This document shows, piece by piece, positions 1-8,177 of a DNA stretch of 64,000 bases (position 1 is the stretch's first letter; every line of letters begins with the position of its first letter). The position numbers were made by a program, and so were the translations under genes. The stretch covers positions 1,488,001 through 1,552,000 of the forward strand of contig NZ_PYUD01000001.1 of assembly GCF_003028575.1 (NCBI RefSeq), given 5' to 3'. Below the pieces are notes generated by a model that saw only the letters and a list, made by a program, of their open reading frames with translations, was not told the DNA's origin and did not search any database. Source of the DNA: Halomonas urumqiensis (GTDB taxonomy: Bacteria > Pseudomonadota > Gammaproteobacteria > Pseudomonadales > Halomonadaceae).

Positions 1-872
1 TGGGCAAGACGGCGTTCGCCCGGCAGTTGCATCGCTGGAGCCGACGAAGCAGCGGCCCTTTCGTCGAAGTCAACTGCGCGGCGATTCCCGAGAACCTGTT
101 CGAGTCAGAGATGTTTGGCTACCAGCCGGGTGCTTTCAGTGGGGCGGCACGCCAAGGCAAGTCCGGCTTATTGGAGCAGGCCGACGGTGGCACGCTGTTT
201 CTCGACGAGATCGGCGAACTCCCGATGCCGATGCAAACCAAGCTGCTCAAGGTCATCCAGGATGGGACCGTCACTCGGCTGGGGGATACCCGTTCGAGGC
301 GGGTGGATTTCCGGCTGGTGGTGGCCACCAACCAGGCCCTGGCGGAACGTGTAGAGGAGGGCAGTTTTCGGCTTGACCTCTATTACCGGCTCAACGTCAT
401 CCCGGTGACCTTGCCGCCTCTGCGTGAACGACCGGAAGACATTCCGTCGCTGGTCGAGTCATGCCTGGCATCGCTCAACAAGCGGTATGGCCGTCAGAAG
501 ATGCTGCATGCAAGCGCCTGGTCGGAATTGATGGGCAATGACTGGCCAGGCAATGTCCGGGAGCTCGAGAACTGGCTGGAGCGGGCTTGGTTGTCCGCGA
601 CCAGTGATGTCATCGATGCGCCGGCAAGGCGCATTCCGGTGGAGGACTCAAGCGAATCCCTGCTTGATCATGCAGATCCGCCTGCCGACGAGCGGCTCGG
701 CGAGCAGGAAACCTTGCCGGAGTATCTGGCAAGGCTCGAGCGAGCGGCACTGGTTGAATTGTGTCAACGGCTACCCAGTACTTACGCGCTGGCCAAGCGC
801 TTGGGCATTAGCCAACCCAGTGTGGTGCGCAAGCTGAAACGCCATGGGCTCAGGATCTCGAGACCTGGATGA
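1..872 (+). CDS. Sigma-54-dependent transcriptional activator, 3' part
   Basis: This is the C-terminal part of an enhancer-binding protein that remodels RNA polymerase carrying sigma-54. The window opens inside the Walker A loop: the first complete codons read GKT. The AAA+ hallmarks follow: the sigma-54 contact loop as GAFSGA (nt 129-146; Ser replaces the usual Thr), Walker B in GGTLFLDEIGEL (about nt 189-224), and the conserved arginine-rich region NDWPGNVRELEN (about nt 537-570). The C-terminus carries a Fis/TyrR-like helix-turn-helix ending SQPSVVRKLKRHGL, which is closer to TyrR-type HTHs than to NtrC ones. The sensory N-terminal domain lies outside the window, so the signal cannot be read. 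A lipoprotein gene on the other strand converges on it. Confidence 0.93.
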   Translation, partial: GKTAFARQLHRWSRRSSGPFVEVNCAAIPENLFESEMFGYQPGAFSGAARQGKSGLLEQADGGTLFLDEIGELPMPMQTKLLKVIQDGTVTRLGDTRSRRVDFRLVVATNQALAERVEEGSFRLDLYYRLNVIPVTLPPLRERPEDIPSLVESCLASLNKRYGRQKMLHASAWSELMGNDWPGNVRELENWLERAWLSATSDVIDAPARRIPVEDSSESLLDHADPPADERLGEQETLPEYLARLERAALVELCQRLPSTYALAKRLGISQPSVVRKLKRHGLRISRPG

Positions 873-892
873 AGATGGCCCTTCCCAGGACG

Positions 893-1084
893 TTACTCGG
901 GCATTTCGCCTGGTACCCGGTATTTCAAGTGGTCCGCCTGTCGCTCCTCTCGCGTCTTGGTTTCATCTTCGGTGGGTACGCCCCACAAGGTTTCGCGACT
1001 GCCATCAGGGAACGTATAGGTGGTACAACCAGCCAGCAGGGCACCGGCGATCATGAACGTGGCGAAGGGCAGAAGGTGTCGCAT
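893..1084 (-). CDS. Small putative lipoprotein (63 aa)
   Basis: The protein starts with a short hydrophobic signal peptide and a lipobox LLAGC around residues 16-20, so the mature form would be lipid-anchored at Cys20 with a short polar tail rich in charged residues. The start at 1084 is preferred over an upstream in-frame ATG at 1111 because AAGGA lies about 6 nt before it and the signal peptide then begins properly. The family is not recognised. It may be an unexported-size envelope protein or a lysis-type peptide; nothing in the neighbours settles this. Confidence 0.7.
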   Translation of the reverse strand: MRHLLPFATFMIAGALLAGCTTYTFPDGSRETLWGVPTEDETKTREERQADHLKYRVPGEMPE

Positions 1085-1171
1085 GGGGATTCCTTGGTCA
1101 TGGTATCGCAATGGCCTGGCTGGCCGAGTGGGCGGGTAGTAGCCGGGATCAATGTAGCGACTCTTCCACCC

Positions 1172-1660
1172 TTACAGCAATCGATACATGACATGAGCAT
1201 CGACCAGGCCCTGCTCGGGGTGCCGGAAAGCCAGCGGCAGGGTACCCGCGATCGTGAAGCCATGCTTTTGCCACAGCCCGATGGCCACCGTGTTGCTCGC
1301 CACCACCAGGTTGTACTGCATGGCCGTGAACCCCAGTTCCCGGGCCAGCGTCAACGAGTGCTTGCACATCGCGCCGGCGATGCCCTGCCCACGCGCATGC
1401 GCCGCTACCACATAGCCGCAGTTCGCGACATGATCGCCAGGGCCGGATTGATTGGCCTTGAGGTAATAGCTGCCGATTGCCTCGCCTTGCGCATCCACCA
1501 CCACTCGGATCGCGCGAGGCAGTTCGATCCACATGCGATGGGCATCCTGCTCGCTGATGTGGCGAGGCACCGCATAGGTTTCACCGGCGCGGAATATCGC
1601 TTCGATGATCGGCCACAGTGTCGGCCAGTCGCCTGTCTCAAAGGGGCGTATGGTGGTCAT
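1172..1660 (-). CDS. GNAT family N-acetyltransferase
   Basis: The 162-residue protein has the length and pattern of a single-domain GNAT acetyltransferase, which moves an acetyl group from acetyl-CoA to an amine. The acetyl-CoA pyrophosphate loop is visible as ARGQGIAGAM (about residues 89-98), preceded by the beta-4 strand CGYVVAA and followed by the motif B region with NTVAIGLWQKHGF near residue 127-139. The substrate cannot be predicted; similar proteins act on amino acids or small amines. A GAGG ribosome-binding site lies 9 nt before the ATG at 1660. It is transcribed with the lipoprotein gene that follows or from its own promoter in the 155-nt gap to the divergent Spy-like gene. Confidence 0.88.
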   Translation of the reverse strand: MTTIRPFETGDWPTLWPIIEAIFRAGETYAVPRHISEQDAHRMWIELPRAIRVVVDAQGEAIGSYYLKANQSGPGDHVANCGYVVAAHARGQGIAGAMCKHSLTLARELGFTAMQYNLVVASNTVAIGLWQKHGFTIAGTLPLAFRHPEQGLVDAHVMYRLL

Positions 1661-1815
1661 CCGTCAACATCCTCGGGTGCTGCCGCAGGTGACAAGATTC
1701 TAGCGTTCGTCTGGCGGCAGCGTCATATCATGGGCAATTTTTTCCCCTTCTGGGGGTGCCAAGCGTCAAGCGGAAACGTTAGGGTCAAGGCTCCATTGAC
1801 CAAATCGGAGATGAC

Positions 1816-2280
1816 ATGACTGCACTGAAGCTTCTCGCCGCCGCTTCCCTGTCCCTGCTGGTGGCAAGCCAAGCCTCCGCCCAACAGATGCCCCAGGGTG
1901 CCCCACCGAGCGCTGAACAACAGGTAAGCCAGCTCGACGAACTGATCGGCCTGGAAGAGGGTCAGCAGCAGGAGCTGGTTGCCCTGTTGAACGATTCCCA
2001 AGCCATCATCGAGCAGAAGCAGAGTGAAGCCGAGCAGGTACAAGCCCAGCTCTACGAGCGTGTGCAGCCTGATGTCGACGAGGCCGCGATTCGCGAGGAT
2101 GCTCAGCGGCTGGGCCAGTTGACCGGCGACATGGCGGCCGAGAGTGTGCTGATGCAAGCACGTATCCAGTCCACGCTGACCCAGGAGCAGCGCGACGAAC
2201 TCGAGCGCCAGATGGAACAGCAGCGTGAGCAAATGCGCCAGATGCAGGAGCAGATGCAACAGCAGCAGCCGGCGCAGTAA
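1816..2280 (+). CDS. Periplasmic Spy/CpxP-like (LTXXQ) protein
   Basis: The protein is 154 residues with a cleavable signal peptide (hydrophobic stretch to about residue 20, cleavage after ASA). The mature part is helical, acidic and very Gln-rich. It contains the LTQEQ motif near residue 122 that marks the Spy/CpxP LTXXQ family of periplasmic stress chaperones, and the last 30 residues are a Gln/Glu/Met-rich coiled coil (EQMQQQQPAQ at the end). CpxP and Spy respond to envelope stress in enterobacteria; the same role here is inferred from the motif alone. The start follows a CGGAG ribosome-binding site. The gene stands alone and ends before a terminator shared with the opposing tRNA gene. Confidence 0.75.
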   Translation: MTALKLLAAASLSLLVASQASAQQMPQGAPPSAEQQVSQLDELIGLEEGQQQELVALLNDSQAIIEQKQSEAEQVQAQLYERVQPDVDEAAIREDAQRLGQLTGDMAAESVLMQARIQSTLTQEQRDELERQMEQQREQMRQMQEQMQQQQPAQ

Positions 2281-2352
2281 CCAGGGTGACGTTGCCGCCC
2301 GCCATGCGTTGGGTGGCACTGACTCAATTTGGGGCTTGCATATCGCCCAACG

Positions 2353-2392
2353 AAAAACCGCCGCACGGTATGATCCGTTAGCGGCGGTTTTT
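2353..2392. terminator. Bidirectional rho-independent terminator
   Basis: A 12-bp perfect stem (AAAAACCGCCGC with GCGGCGGTTTTT) encloses a second ACGG/CCGT stem. T runs occur at the end on both strands, so it can stop transcription of the Spy-like gene from the left and of tRNA-Pro from the right. Confidence 0.88.
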
Positions 2393-2402
2393 ACTGTGTT
2401 TT

Positions 2403-2479
2403 TGGTCGGAGCGACAGGATTCGAACCTGCGACCTTTGCAACCCCATTGCAACGCGCTACCAAGCTGCGCCACGCTCCG
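2403..2479 (-). tRNA. tRNA-Pro (anticodon GGG)
   Basis: Read on the minus strand, 77 nt fold into a full cloverleaf. The acceptor stem is CGGAGCG paired with CGCTCCG, the D arm contains GGCGCAGCTTGGTAGCGC, the anticodon stem TTGCA/TGCAA encloses loop ATGGGGT giving anticodon GGG, and the T arm has GGTTCGAATCC. The discriminator A and the CCA end are encoded. A leading C1 and this anticodon fit tRNA-Pro, which decodes CCC/CCU. The terminator at 2353-2392 lies directly downstream. Confidence 0.97.
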
Positions 2480-2696
2480 ACTGCGTTTTCAGTGGCTTGA
2501 GATACTTATCTCAGCCCCGAGAACGAGGCGTATACTAGCGTGTTGGACATAAAATGAAAAGCCCCTTTTGGACTTTCGTTTCAATTGCTTGGGTTGTACA
2601 TCGTCGGCTTGCTGACTGGCCTATGCTCGAGGGATATGTTCAGGGATGGCTGCCTGTACAGTGTTGCGTTGAGTCCTGGCGAGGGAGTGACGAGTG

Positions 2697-3053
2697 ATGC
2701 CATTGATCCTGGGGATGAGCGTGTTGCTGGCCTGCCAGTTCATTGGGGAATTGGTGGCGCGAGGGTTGACCCTGCCGATACCGGGTCCGGTCATTGGCAT
2801 GGTGGTGCTGCTGGTAGGGCTCTTGGTGTTCGGCAAGGTGCCGAAAAGCCTGCGCTTGGCAGGTGAGGGGTTGTTGCGTTACCTGACGCTGCTGTTCGTG
2901 CCCGCCGGGGTTGGTTTGATGGTGCACTTCAGCTTGATCGGCAATGACCTGTGGCCGATTGCGGTGACGCTGGTGGTGTCCACGGCTGTGACACTGGTCG
3001 TGACCTTGTGGGCGCTGGACCGGATGAATCGGCGGCGAGGGAACGGTCGATGA
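2697..3053 (+). CDS. LrgA/CidA (YohJ-like) membrane protein
   Basis: This is a 118-residue hydrophobic protein with four predicted membrane segments and the family signature PIPGPVIGMVVLL near residues 27-39. LrgA/CidA proteins are holin-like; in Staphylococcus they modulate murein hydrolase activity and lysis, and recent work on the LrgAB/YohJK group points to export of small metabolites such as pyruvate or other glycolytic by-products. Which applies here is not visible. The ATG at 2697 and a GTG at 2694 are both compatible with GGGAG at 2683-2687. The stop overlaps the ATG of the LrgB partner (ATGA), so the two are translationally coupled. Confidence 0.88.
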   Translation: MPLILGMSVLLACQFIGELVARGLTLPIPGPVIGMVVLLVGLLVFGKVPKSLRLAGEGLLRYLTLLFVPAGVGLMVHFSLIGNDLWPIAVTLVVSTAVTLVVTLWALDRMNRRRGNGR

Positions 3054-3781
3054 ATCTCGCCGAATTCGACCAGCTGTGGGTCTACCTGTCAGGAAACCCG
3101 CTGTTGTCATTGCTGGTGACCTTGCTCGCCTTCATGCTTGCCGTGCGTATCAACAAGGGGCTGGGTGGCACCGCTCTGGTGCATCCGGTGACGCTTTCCA
3201 TTGCCATGTTGATTAGCTTTCTGCTGCTTGTTGATATGGACTACGGGACCTACTTCGAAGGCGCGCAGTTCATTCACTTCCTGCTTGGGCCTGCTACCGT
3301 GGCATTGGCTATTCCGCTGTACGATCATCGCGAGCGAGTGCGTCGGCTGCTATGGCCGTTGCTGGCGGCGTGCATCCTGGGAATTCTCACGGCAGTCAGC
3401 TCGACGCTCGGATTGGCGTTGCTACTGGGTGCCCAGGTCGAGACAATGCTATCGCTTGCGCCGCGCTCGGTGACTTCTCCCATCGCCATGGGCATCGCCG
3501 AGCAGATCGGCGGAATTCCATCTCTGGCGGCAGGTCTCGTGCTGCTGACTGGCTCCATCGGCTGTGCGTTGGCGCCGGGTATCTTTCACTTGCTGAAAAT
3601 CGATGACCCGGCAGTGAAAGGTTTCGCGTTGGGGCTCACAGCCCACGGTTTTGGTACCGCCCACGCCTTCGCCAAGATCGGCGCGGTGGCGGGGGCGTTC
3701 TCCGGCCTGGCGATGGGGCTTACGGGGCTTGTGACAGCGTTCCTGCTGCCGCTGTTGGTGCGTATGTTTGGTCTTGGTTGA
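3050..3781 (+). CDS. LrgB/CidB (YohK-like) membrane protein
   Basis: This 243-residue polytopic membrane protein has the LrgB hallmarks APRSVTSPIAMGIAEQIGG (about residues 138-156) and the GLTAHGFGTAHAF motif near residue 196-208. It is the obligate partner of the LrgA-like protein encoded immediately upstream. Together they form a small inner-membrane complex implicated in control of lysis or metabolite export. The start is the ATG of the ATGA overlap at 3050; an upstream in-frame extension is possible but has no ribosome-binding site and would lie inside the partner gene. No regulator gene lies beside the pair. Confidence 0.9.
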   Translation: MNLAEFDQLWVYLSGNPLLSLLVTLLAFMLAVRINKGLGGTALVHPVTLSIAMLISFLLLVDMDYGTYFEGAQFIHFLLGPATVALAIPLYDHRERVRRLLWPLLAACILGILTAVSSTLGLALLLGAQVETMLSLAPRSVTSPIAMGIAEQIGGIPSLAAGLVLLTGSIGCALAPGIFHLLKIDDPAVKGFALGLTAHGFGTAHAFAKIGAVAGAFSGLAMGLTGLVTAFLLPLLVRMFGLG

Positions 3782-3810
3782 CATGGAGCCTCGATCCCCG
3801 GAGGAGCAAG

Positions 3811-3840
3811 GCTCCACGTTTCAAAGCTCCACGTTTCAAA
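3811..3840. repeat. 15-bp perfect tandem duplication
   Basis: GCTCCACGTTTCAAA occurs twice head to tail, followed by the first four bases of a third copy. The second copy contains the stop codon (3836-3838) of the minus-strand gene that ends here. Confidence 0.9.
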
Positions 3841-4162
3841 GCTCTTCCCAGATCCGTTGGCGAAACTCCTTGGTAAGCTGGTTGGCGAAGTCGACACGTT
3901 TTACATGAGCGTCGGTGATGTCCTTGACCAGTGACTGGTAGCACGCCTGGAGCTCTGCATGAGTCCTGGGCGCGTCGCCCTCGAAGCATTCGGACATGCG
4001 GGCGCTGCTCTCTGCCAAGGCCTTGATGAACTGGGCCTCGAATTGCATGGCATCCGCCATGCTCTCAAGCCAGGCGAGTTGCATGCGAGCCACCGGATTG
4101 GGTCCCTTCAACCATTGCTCTTGCCACCAGTCGAACATCGGGTTGGTGATGGGTGTGGTCAT
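3836..4162 (-). CDS. Uncharacterised helical cytoplasmic protein (108 aa)
   Basis: The family is not recognised with confidence. The protein is soluble, has no signal peptide or membrane segment and is predicted almost wholly helical. Its N-terminus has PMFDWWQEQWLKG followed by a long amphipathic helix (residues about 25-60) and a C-terminal helix with FANQLTKEFRQRI. Length and layout recall small phasin-like or polyhydroxyalkanoate-associated proteins, but no diagnostic motif supports that, so it is only a suggestion. The start at 4162 is chosen because GAGG lies about 8 nt upstream; an earlier in-frame start at 4189 adds nine residues. The gene is alone between LrgB and a DUF2970 gene. Confidence 0.65.
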   Translation of the reverse strand: MTTPITNPMFDWWQEQWLKGPNPVARMQLAWLESMADAMQFEAQFIKALAESSARMSECFEGDAPRTHAELQACYQSLVKDITDAHVKRVDFANQLTKEFRQRIWEEL

Positions 4163-4334
4163 GACAGGGCCTCGTACAGTTGATTGCAATGGCGTTTTCT
4201 GACGATGAGGGGGCTTGCGACGTGAGTTGAGTATAGATGACAGGTGGTGTCTTGCGCTGGCACCGAAAAGCTGTTGTGCTCGAACGTGATGCCGGTCAAT
4301 CTAGTGGTCACGGGATCGATGGCTGGGGGTGTGA

Positions 4335-4508
4335 ATGTGGGGAGTGATCAAGTCTGTGCTGGCTGCCTTCTTCGGCGTTCAGCGCGAGCGGCAGCGTCAG
4401 GAAGACTTCGAAAACGGCAGCCCTGTGGCATTCATCATCGTGGGAGTCGTGCTGGCCGTCGTGCTGGTGGTAGTTGTTGCACTGGTTGCTGTCCAGGCTT
4501 CCCGTTGA
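4335..4508 (+). CDS. DUF2970 small inner-membrane protein (57 aa)
   Basis: A short open frame begins MWGVIKSVLAAFFGVQRERQ, continues with FENGSPVAFIIVG, and ends after a single strongly hydrophobic Val/Leu-rich membrane segment. This order (Trp-rich amphipathic start, FGVQ, a charged RQRxxxF segment, then GSPxxFI and one transmembrane helix) is the pattern of the DUF2970 family, found next to oxidase or respiratory genes in many proteobacteria. Function is unknown. A GGGGGT stretch about 8 nt upstream can serve as ribosome-binding site. It lies 191 nt before coxB on the same strand, which suggests but does not prove a link with oxidase assembly. Confidence 0.72.
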   Translation: MWGVIKSVLAAFFGVQRERQRQEDFENGSPVAFIIVGVVLAVVLVVVVALVAVQASR

Positions 4509-4699
4509 AAGTTCGCGTTTGAGTATTCTGGTATCAATGAGATGATATAGCACAGCAGTCACTATGACTGTGTCTCAGATGTGGCTAATATTGCAGTGCC
4601 AGCAGCGTGCGCAAGAAATCCTATCGGCGAGTGTGTCTCCACCTTCTGACGCACGTCGGTTTGCGCGACAAGACAACTACAAACCGAGAGGAGGTGCCG

Positions 4700-5818
4700 A
4701 TGCGCAAGTCGCTCGTTTGGATGACGGGTTGCCTGGGCTTCGCCCTGATGGTCCCATTGGCCATGGCCAACGCCTGGAACATGCCGGTCGGGGTGACGGA
4801 TGTCAGTCGCGAGATCCATTCCCTGCACATGATCATTTTCTGGATCTGTGTGGTGATTGGCGTGGTGGTGTTTGGGGTGATGTTCTATTCCCTGTTCCGT
4901 TTTCGCCGCTCTCAGGGTGCCAAGGCTTCCAATTTTCATGAGAACACCACTGTCGAAGTGATCTGGACGGCCGTACCGTTGCTGATTCTGGTGGGGATGG
5001 CGATACCGGCAACCGCCACGCTCAAGAAGATGTATGATGCCTCCGATGCCGAGCTGGATATCATGATCACCGGCCAGCAGTGGCGCTGGCGTTACGAATA
5101 TCTCGGCGAAGACGTTGCCTTCAACTCCAATATGTCCACTCCGCGTGCCCAGATTCAGGGTGATGAGCCGCGCGGCGAACATTATCTTCTCGAAGTCGAT
5201 GAGCCGCTGGTCTTGCCCGTCAACCGCAAGGTTCGCTTCCTGATGACCGCCGATGATGTCATCCACTCGTGGTGGGTGCCGGATCTTGCCGTAAAGCAGG
5301 ATACCATTCCCGGCTTTATCAACGAGAACTGGGTGCGTATCAACGAGCCCGGCATCTACCGTGGCCAATGCACTGAACTCTGTGGCATGGATCACGGCTT
5401 TATGCCGATCGTGGTCGAGGCGCTGGAAGAGGAAGAGTTCGATGCCTGGCTTGCCGAGCGCAAGGAAGCCGCCGAGCAGGAGGCTATGGGGGTTGATCGC
5501 GAGTGGGAGCTTGAGGAATTGATGGAGCGCGGCGAAGCCGTTTACGGCAGCATATGCGCCTCTTGCCACCAAGCGGAGGGGCAGGGTGCACCACCGGCAT
5601 TCCCGGCATTGGCGGATAACCAGCAGTTGATCGATGACCTCGACTGGCATCTAGACAAGATCCTGAATGGTGTGTCCGGCTCCGCGATGCCTGCCTTCCG
5701 AGGCACGTTGAACCCGGTCGAGATCGCCGCGGTGACCACCTGGACTCGCAATGCCTGGGGCAACGACACGGGCGATGCGGTTCAGCCCGCTGAGATCGCC
5801 GAGCGGCTGTCTGATTGA
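4700..5818 (+). CDS. coxB: Cytochrome c oxidase subunit II with fused cytochrome c domain
   Basis: Subunit II takes electrons from cytochrome c through the CuA centre and passes them to subunit I. The 372-residue protein has a signal peptide, two membrane helices (about residues 40-65 and 85-107), and a periplasmic cupredoxin domain with the CuA ligands: His189 in HSWWVPD, then Cys224, Glu226, Cys228, His232 and Met235 in CTELCGMDHGFM. A C-terminal cytochrome c domain follows with CASCH (Cys286, Cys289, His290) and a Met in GSAMPAF, making this the caa3-like, cytochrome-c-fused variant. The start at 4700 follows a strong GAGGAGG ribosome-binding site and begins the signal peptide. It is the first gene of the oxidase operon. 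Confidence 0.97.
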   Translation: MRKSLVWMTGCLGFALMVPLAMANAWNMPVGVTDVSREIHSLHMIIFWICVVIGVVVFGVMFYSLFRFRRSQGAKASNFHENTTVEVIWTAVPLLILVGMAIPATATLKKMYDASDAELDIMITGQQWRWRYEYLGEDVAFNSNMSTPRAQIQGDEPRGEHYLLEVDEPLVLPVNRKVRFLMTADDVIHSWWVPDLAVKQDTIPGFINENWVRINEPGIYRGQCTELCGMDHGFMPIVVEALEEEEFDAWLAERKEAAEQEAMGVDREWELEELMERGEAVYGSICASCHQAEGQGAPPAFPALADNQQLIDDLDWHLDKILNGVSGSAMPAFRGTLNPVEIAAVTTWTRNAWGNDTGDAVQPAEIAERLSD

Positions 5819-5913
5819 CAGCCTCGTTGAAGCGAGTCGGTTAACCTTTCGCCAACATCGTTCTGACGCTCACGTTCGATATCAAGAACAATGACAGATT
5901 CGGGAGATACAAG

Positions 5914-7548
5914 ATGGCGCCCAAGTTGCCACCGCATCACCCCCTGGAGCAAAGCACCTCGGCTGTGGCCGGTGGTCAGGCTTCTGCGCATCATTCACCA
6001 CCTCGCGGCATCATGAGGTGGTTGCTGACGACCAATCACAAGGAGATTGGTAGCCTCTACCTGATCTTCTCTCTGGTGATGTTCTTCATCGGCGGTATCT
6101 TCGCCCTGGTTGTGCGTGCGGAGCTGTTCCAGCCCGGGTTGCAGCTCGTGCAACCCGAGTTTTTCAACCAGATGACCACCATGCATGGGTTGATCATGGT
6201 GTTCGGGGCGGTCATGCCGGCCTTTACCGGGTTGGCCAACTGGATGATTCCGCTGCAGGTGGGGGCGCCGGACATGGCACTGCCGCGCCTCAATAACTTC
6301 AGCTTCTGGCTGTTGCCGGTCGCCTTCGCGCTGCTGTTGTCGACCATGCTGATGCCTGGTGGTGGCCCGAACTTCGGCTGGACCTTTTACGCGCCATTGT
6401 CGACGACGTACGCGCCACCGTCGACGACATTCTTCATTCTGTCGCTGCACATTGCGGGTATCAGTTCGATTCTCGGTGCCATCAACATCGTCGCTACCAT
6501 CCTCAACATGCGCGCGCCGGGCATGCGTCTGATGGACATGCCGCTGTTCGTGTGGACCTGGCTGATCACCGCGTTCCTGCTGATCGCGGTGATGCCGGTG
6601 CTCGCCGGGGTGATCACCATGATGCTGATGGACATCAACTTCGGAACGAGCTTCTTCAATGCCGCTGGTGGTGGGGATCCGGTGCTCTTCCAGCATCTTT
6701 TCTGGTTCTTCGGGCACCCAGAGGTGTACATCATGATCCTGCCGGCGTTTGGTATTGTATCGGCGATCATTCCGACCTTCGCTCGCAAACGTCTTTTTGG
6801 CTACGCATCGATGGTCTACGCTACGGCATCGATCGCTGTCCTGTCGTTTCTGGTCTGGGCGCACCACATGTTCGTGGTGGGGCTGCCGTTGGTGGCTGAG
6901 CTGTTCTTCATGTACACCACCATGCTGATTGCCGTTCCCACTGGGGTGAAGGTGTTCAACTGGATTACCACGCTGTTCCGTGGGTCGATCACTTTCGAGC
7001 CACCCATGCTCTTTGCGCTGGCTTTTGTCGTGCTGTTCACCATTGGTGGCTTCTCGGGTCTGATGCTGGCGATTGCTCCGGCTGACTTCCAGTATCACGA
7101 CACCTATTTCGTCGTTGCCCACTTCCACTATGTGCTTGTGCCAGGTGCGGTGTTTGCGATCATGGCCGGCGTCTACTACTGGTTGCCCAAGTGGACAGGT
7201 CACTACCCCAACGTGAAACTGTCTCAGTGGCATTTCTGGTTGTCGGTGATTGGGGTCAATCTGACGTTCTTCCCAATGCATTTTTCCGGCCTTGCCGGCA
7301 TGCCACGCAGGATTCCCGACTACGCGTTGCAGTTCGCCGATTTCAACCTGGTATCAAGCCTTGGTGCCTTGTTGTTCGGTGCCTCGCAACTCGTCTTCGT
7401 GGCTGTCGTGATCCTGTGTGTGCGAGGTGGGGAAAAGGCGCCAGCCAAGGCTTGGGAAGGGGCCGAGGATCTCGAATGGAGTGTGCCGAGCCCTGCGCCG
7501 TTGCATACCTTCGATACTCCGCCGAACTTCCGGCCACATGAACACTGA
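5914..7548 (+). CDS. coxA: Cytochrome c oxidase subunit I
   Basis: This is the catalytic subunit that reduces oxygen to water at the haem a3-CuB site and pumps protons. The 544-residue protein has about twelve membrane helices. Visible signatures are the haem a ligand region [11 protein letters not shown], the CuB/Tyr-His site [14 protein letters not shown] (the Glu is the D-channel residue of A-type oxidases), WAHHMF, and [14 protein letters not shown] carrying the haem a and a3 ligands. It is therefore an A-type haem-copper oxidase. A GGGAGA ribosome-binding site precedes the ATG. It lies 95 nt after coxB in the same operon. Confidence 0.98.
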   Translation: MAPKLPPHHPLEQSTSAVAGGQASAHHSPPRGIMRWLLTTNHKEIGSLYLIFSLVMFFIGGIFALVVRAELFQPGLQLVQPEFFNQMTTMHGLIMVFGAVMPAFTGLANWMIPLQVGAPDMALPRLNNFSFWLLPVAFALLLSTMLMPGGGPNFGWTFYAPLSTTYAPPSTTFFILSLHIAGISSILGAINIVATILNMRAPGMRLMDMPLFVWTWLITAFLLIAVMPVLAGVITMMLMDINFGTSFFNAAGGGDPVLFQHLFWFFGHPEVYIMILPAFGIVSAIIPTFARKRLFGYASMVYATASIAVLSFLVWAHHMFVVGLPLVAELFFMYTTMLIAVPTGVKVFNWITTLFRGSITFEPPMLFALAFVVLFTIGGFSGLMLAIAPADFQYHDTYFVVAHFHYVLVPGAVFAIMAGVYYWLPKWTGHYPNVKLSQWHFWLSVIGVNLTFFPMHFSGLAGMPRRIPDYALQFADFNLVSSLGALLFGASQLVFVAVVILCVRGGEKAPAKAWEGAEDLEWSVPSPAPLHTFDTPPNFRPHEH

Positions 7549-7577
7549 GTGTTATCAATAGGCGCCAGGAGGCTTCC

Positions 7578-8177
7578 ATGACCCAGGGCGGACAGTCCCA
7601 ACACAAGGCTAATCCAGGCGTCCGCCGAACAGTGGTTCGGACAGTGGCGGCCCTGGTCGGTATGTTCGCCTTCGCTTTTGCTTTGGTGCCACTTTACGAC
7701 GTGTTCTGCCAGGTCACTGGGTTGAATGGCAAGGTCAACAACTCAGCGCAGTCAATCATCCACGAAGAGGTCGACGAGTCGCGGATGGTCACGGTGCAGT
7801 TCATTACCCGGGGAAGTTCCGGCCTGCCCTGGCGAATGGATGTCGAGACGCGTCAGGTCCGTGTTCACCCGGGGCAGAGCGCCGAAGTCAATTTCGCGTT
7901 TCATAACCAAAGCGTCGAAGGCAACTGGGGAAGGGCAGTGCCCAGCGTCTCGCCTTCCAATGCGTCACGTCATCTGCGCAAGATCAACTGCTTCTGTTTC
8001 GATGAGCAGCACCTGGAAGCGGGGGAGCGATTGGAACTGCCGCTTGTCTTCCAGCTTGCGCGTGATCTACCTGACGACATCAATACCGTAACACTGGTCT
8101 ATACCCTGTATCCGGTCACCCGCGACGAGGCGCCGCTGCAGGCCCGGGCGACTACCGGCAATGGAGAAGAGACATGA
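7578..8177 (+). CDS. ctaG: Cytochrome c oxidase assembly protein CtaG (Cox11)
   Basis: CtaG/Cox11 delivers copper to the CuB site of subunit I. The 199-residue protein has one N-terminal membrane anchor (about residues 19-42, followed by VPLYDVFCQVTGLNG, a family signature) and a periplasmic immunoglobulin-like domain carrying the copper-binding CFCF motif near residue 138. The typical Cox11 segment FHNQS is also present. It follows coxA by 29 nt with a CCAGGAGG ribosome-binding site, and its stop overlaps the coxC start as ATGA, so the two are coupled. Confidence 0.96.
   Translation: MTQGGQSQHKANPGVRRTVVRTVAALVGMFAFAFALVPLYDVFCQVTGLNGKVNNSAQSIIHEEVDESRMVTVQFITRGSSGLPWRMDVETRQVRVHPGQSAEVNFAFHNQSVEGNWGRAVPSVSPSNASRHLRKINCFCFDEQHLEAGERLELPLVFQLARDLPDDINTVTLVYTLYPVTRDEAPLQARATTGNGEET

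Noticed and set aside
869-1819. 316-codon open frame on the plus strand
   Set aside because: It crosses the opposing lipoprotein and GNAT genes, both of which have clear signals. No homology pattern is seen in it.
4562-5650. 362-codon open frame on the minus strand
   Set aside because: It is antisense to coxB with no recognisable motif or ribosome-binding site.
5995-7281. 428-codon open frame on the minus strand
   Set aside because: It is antisense to coxA and rich in His, Gln and Arg, as expected from a complement of membrane-protein codons.
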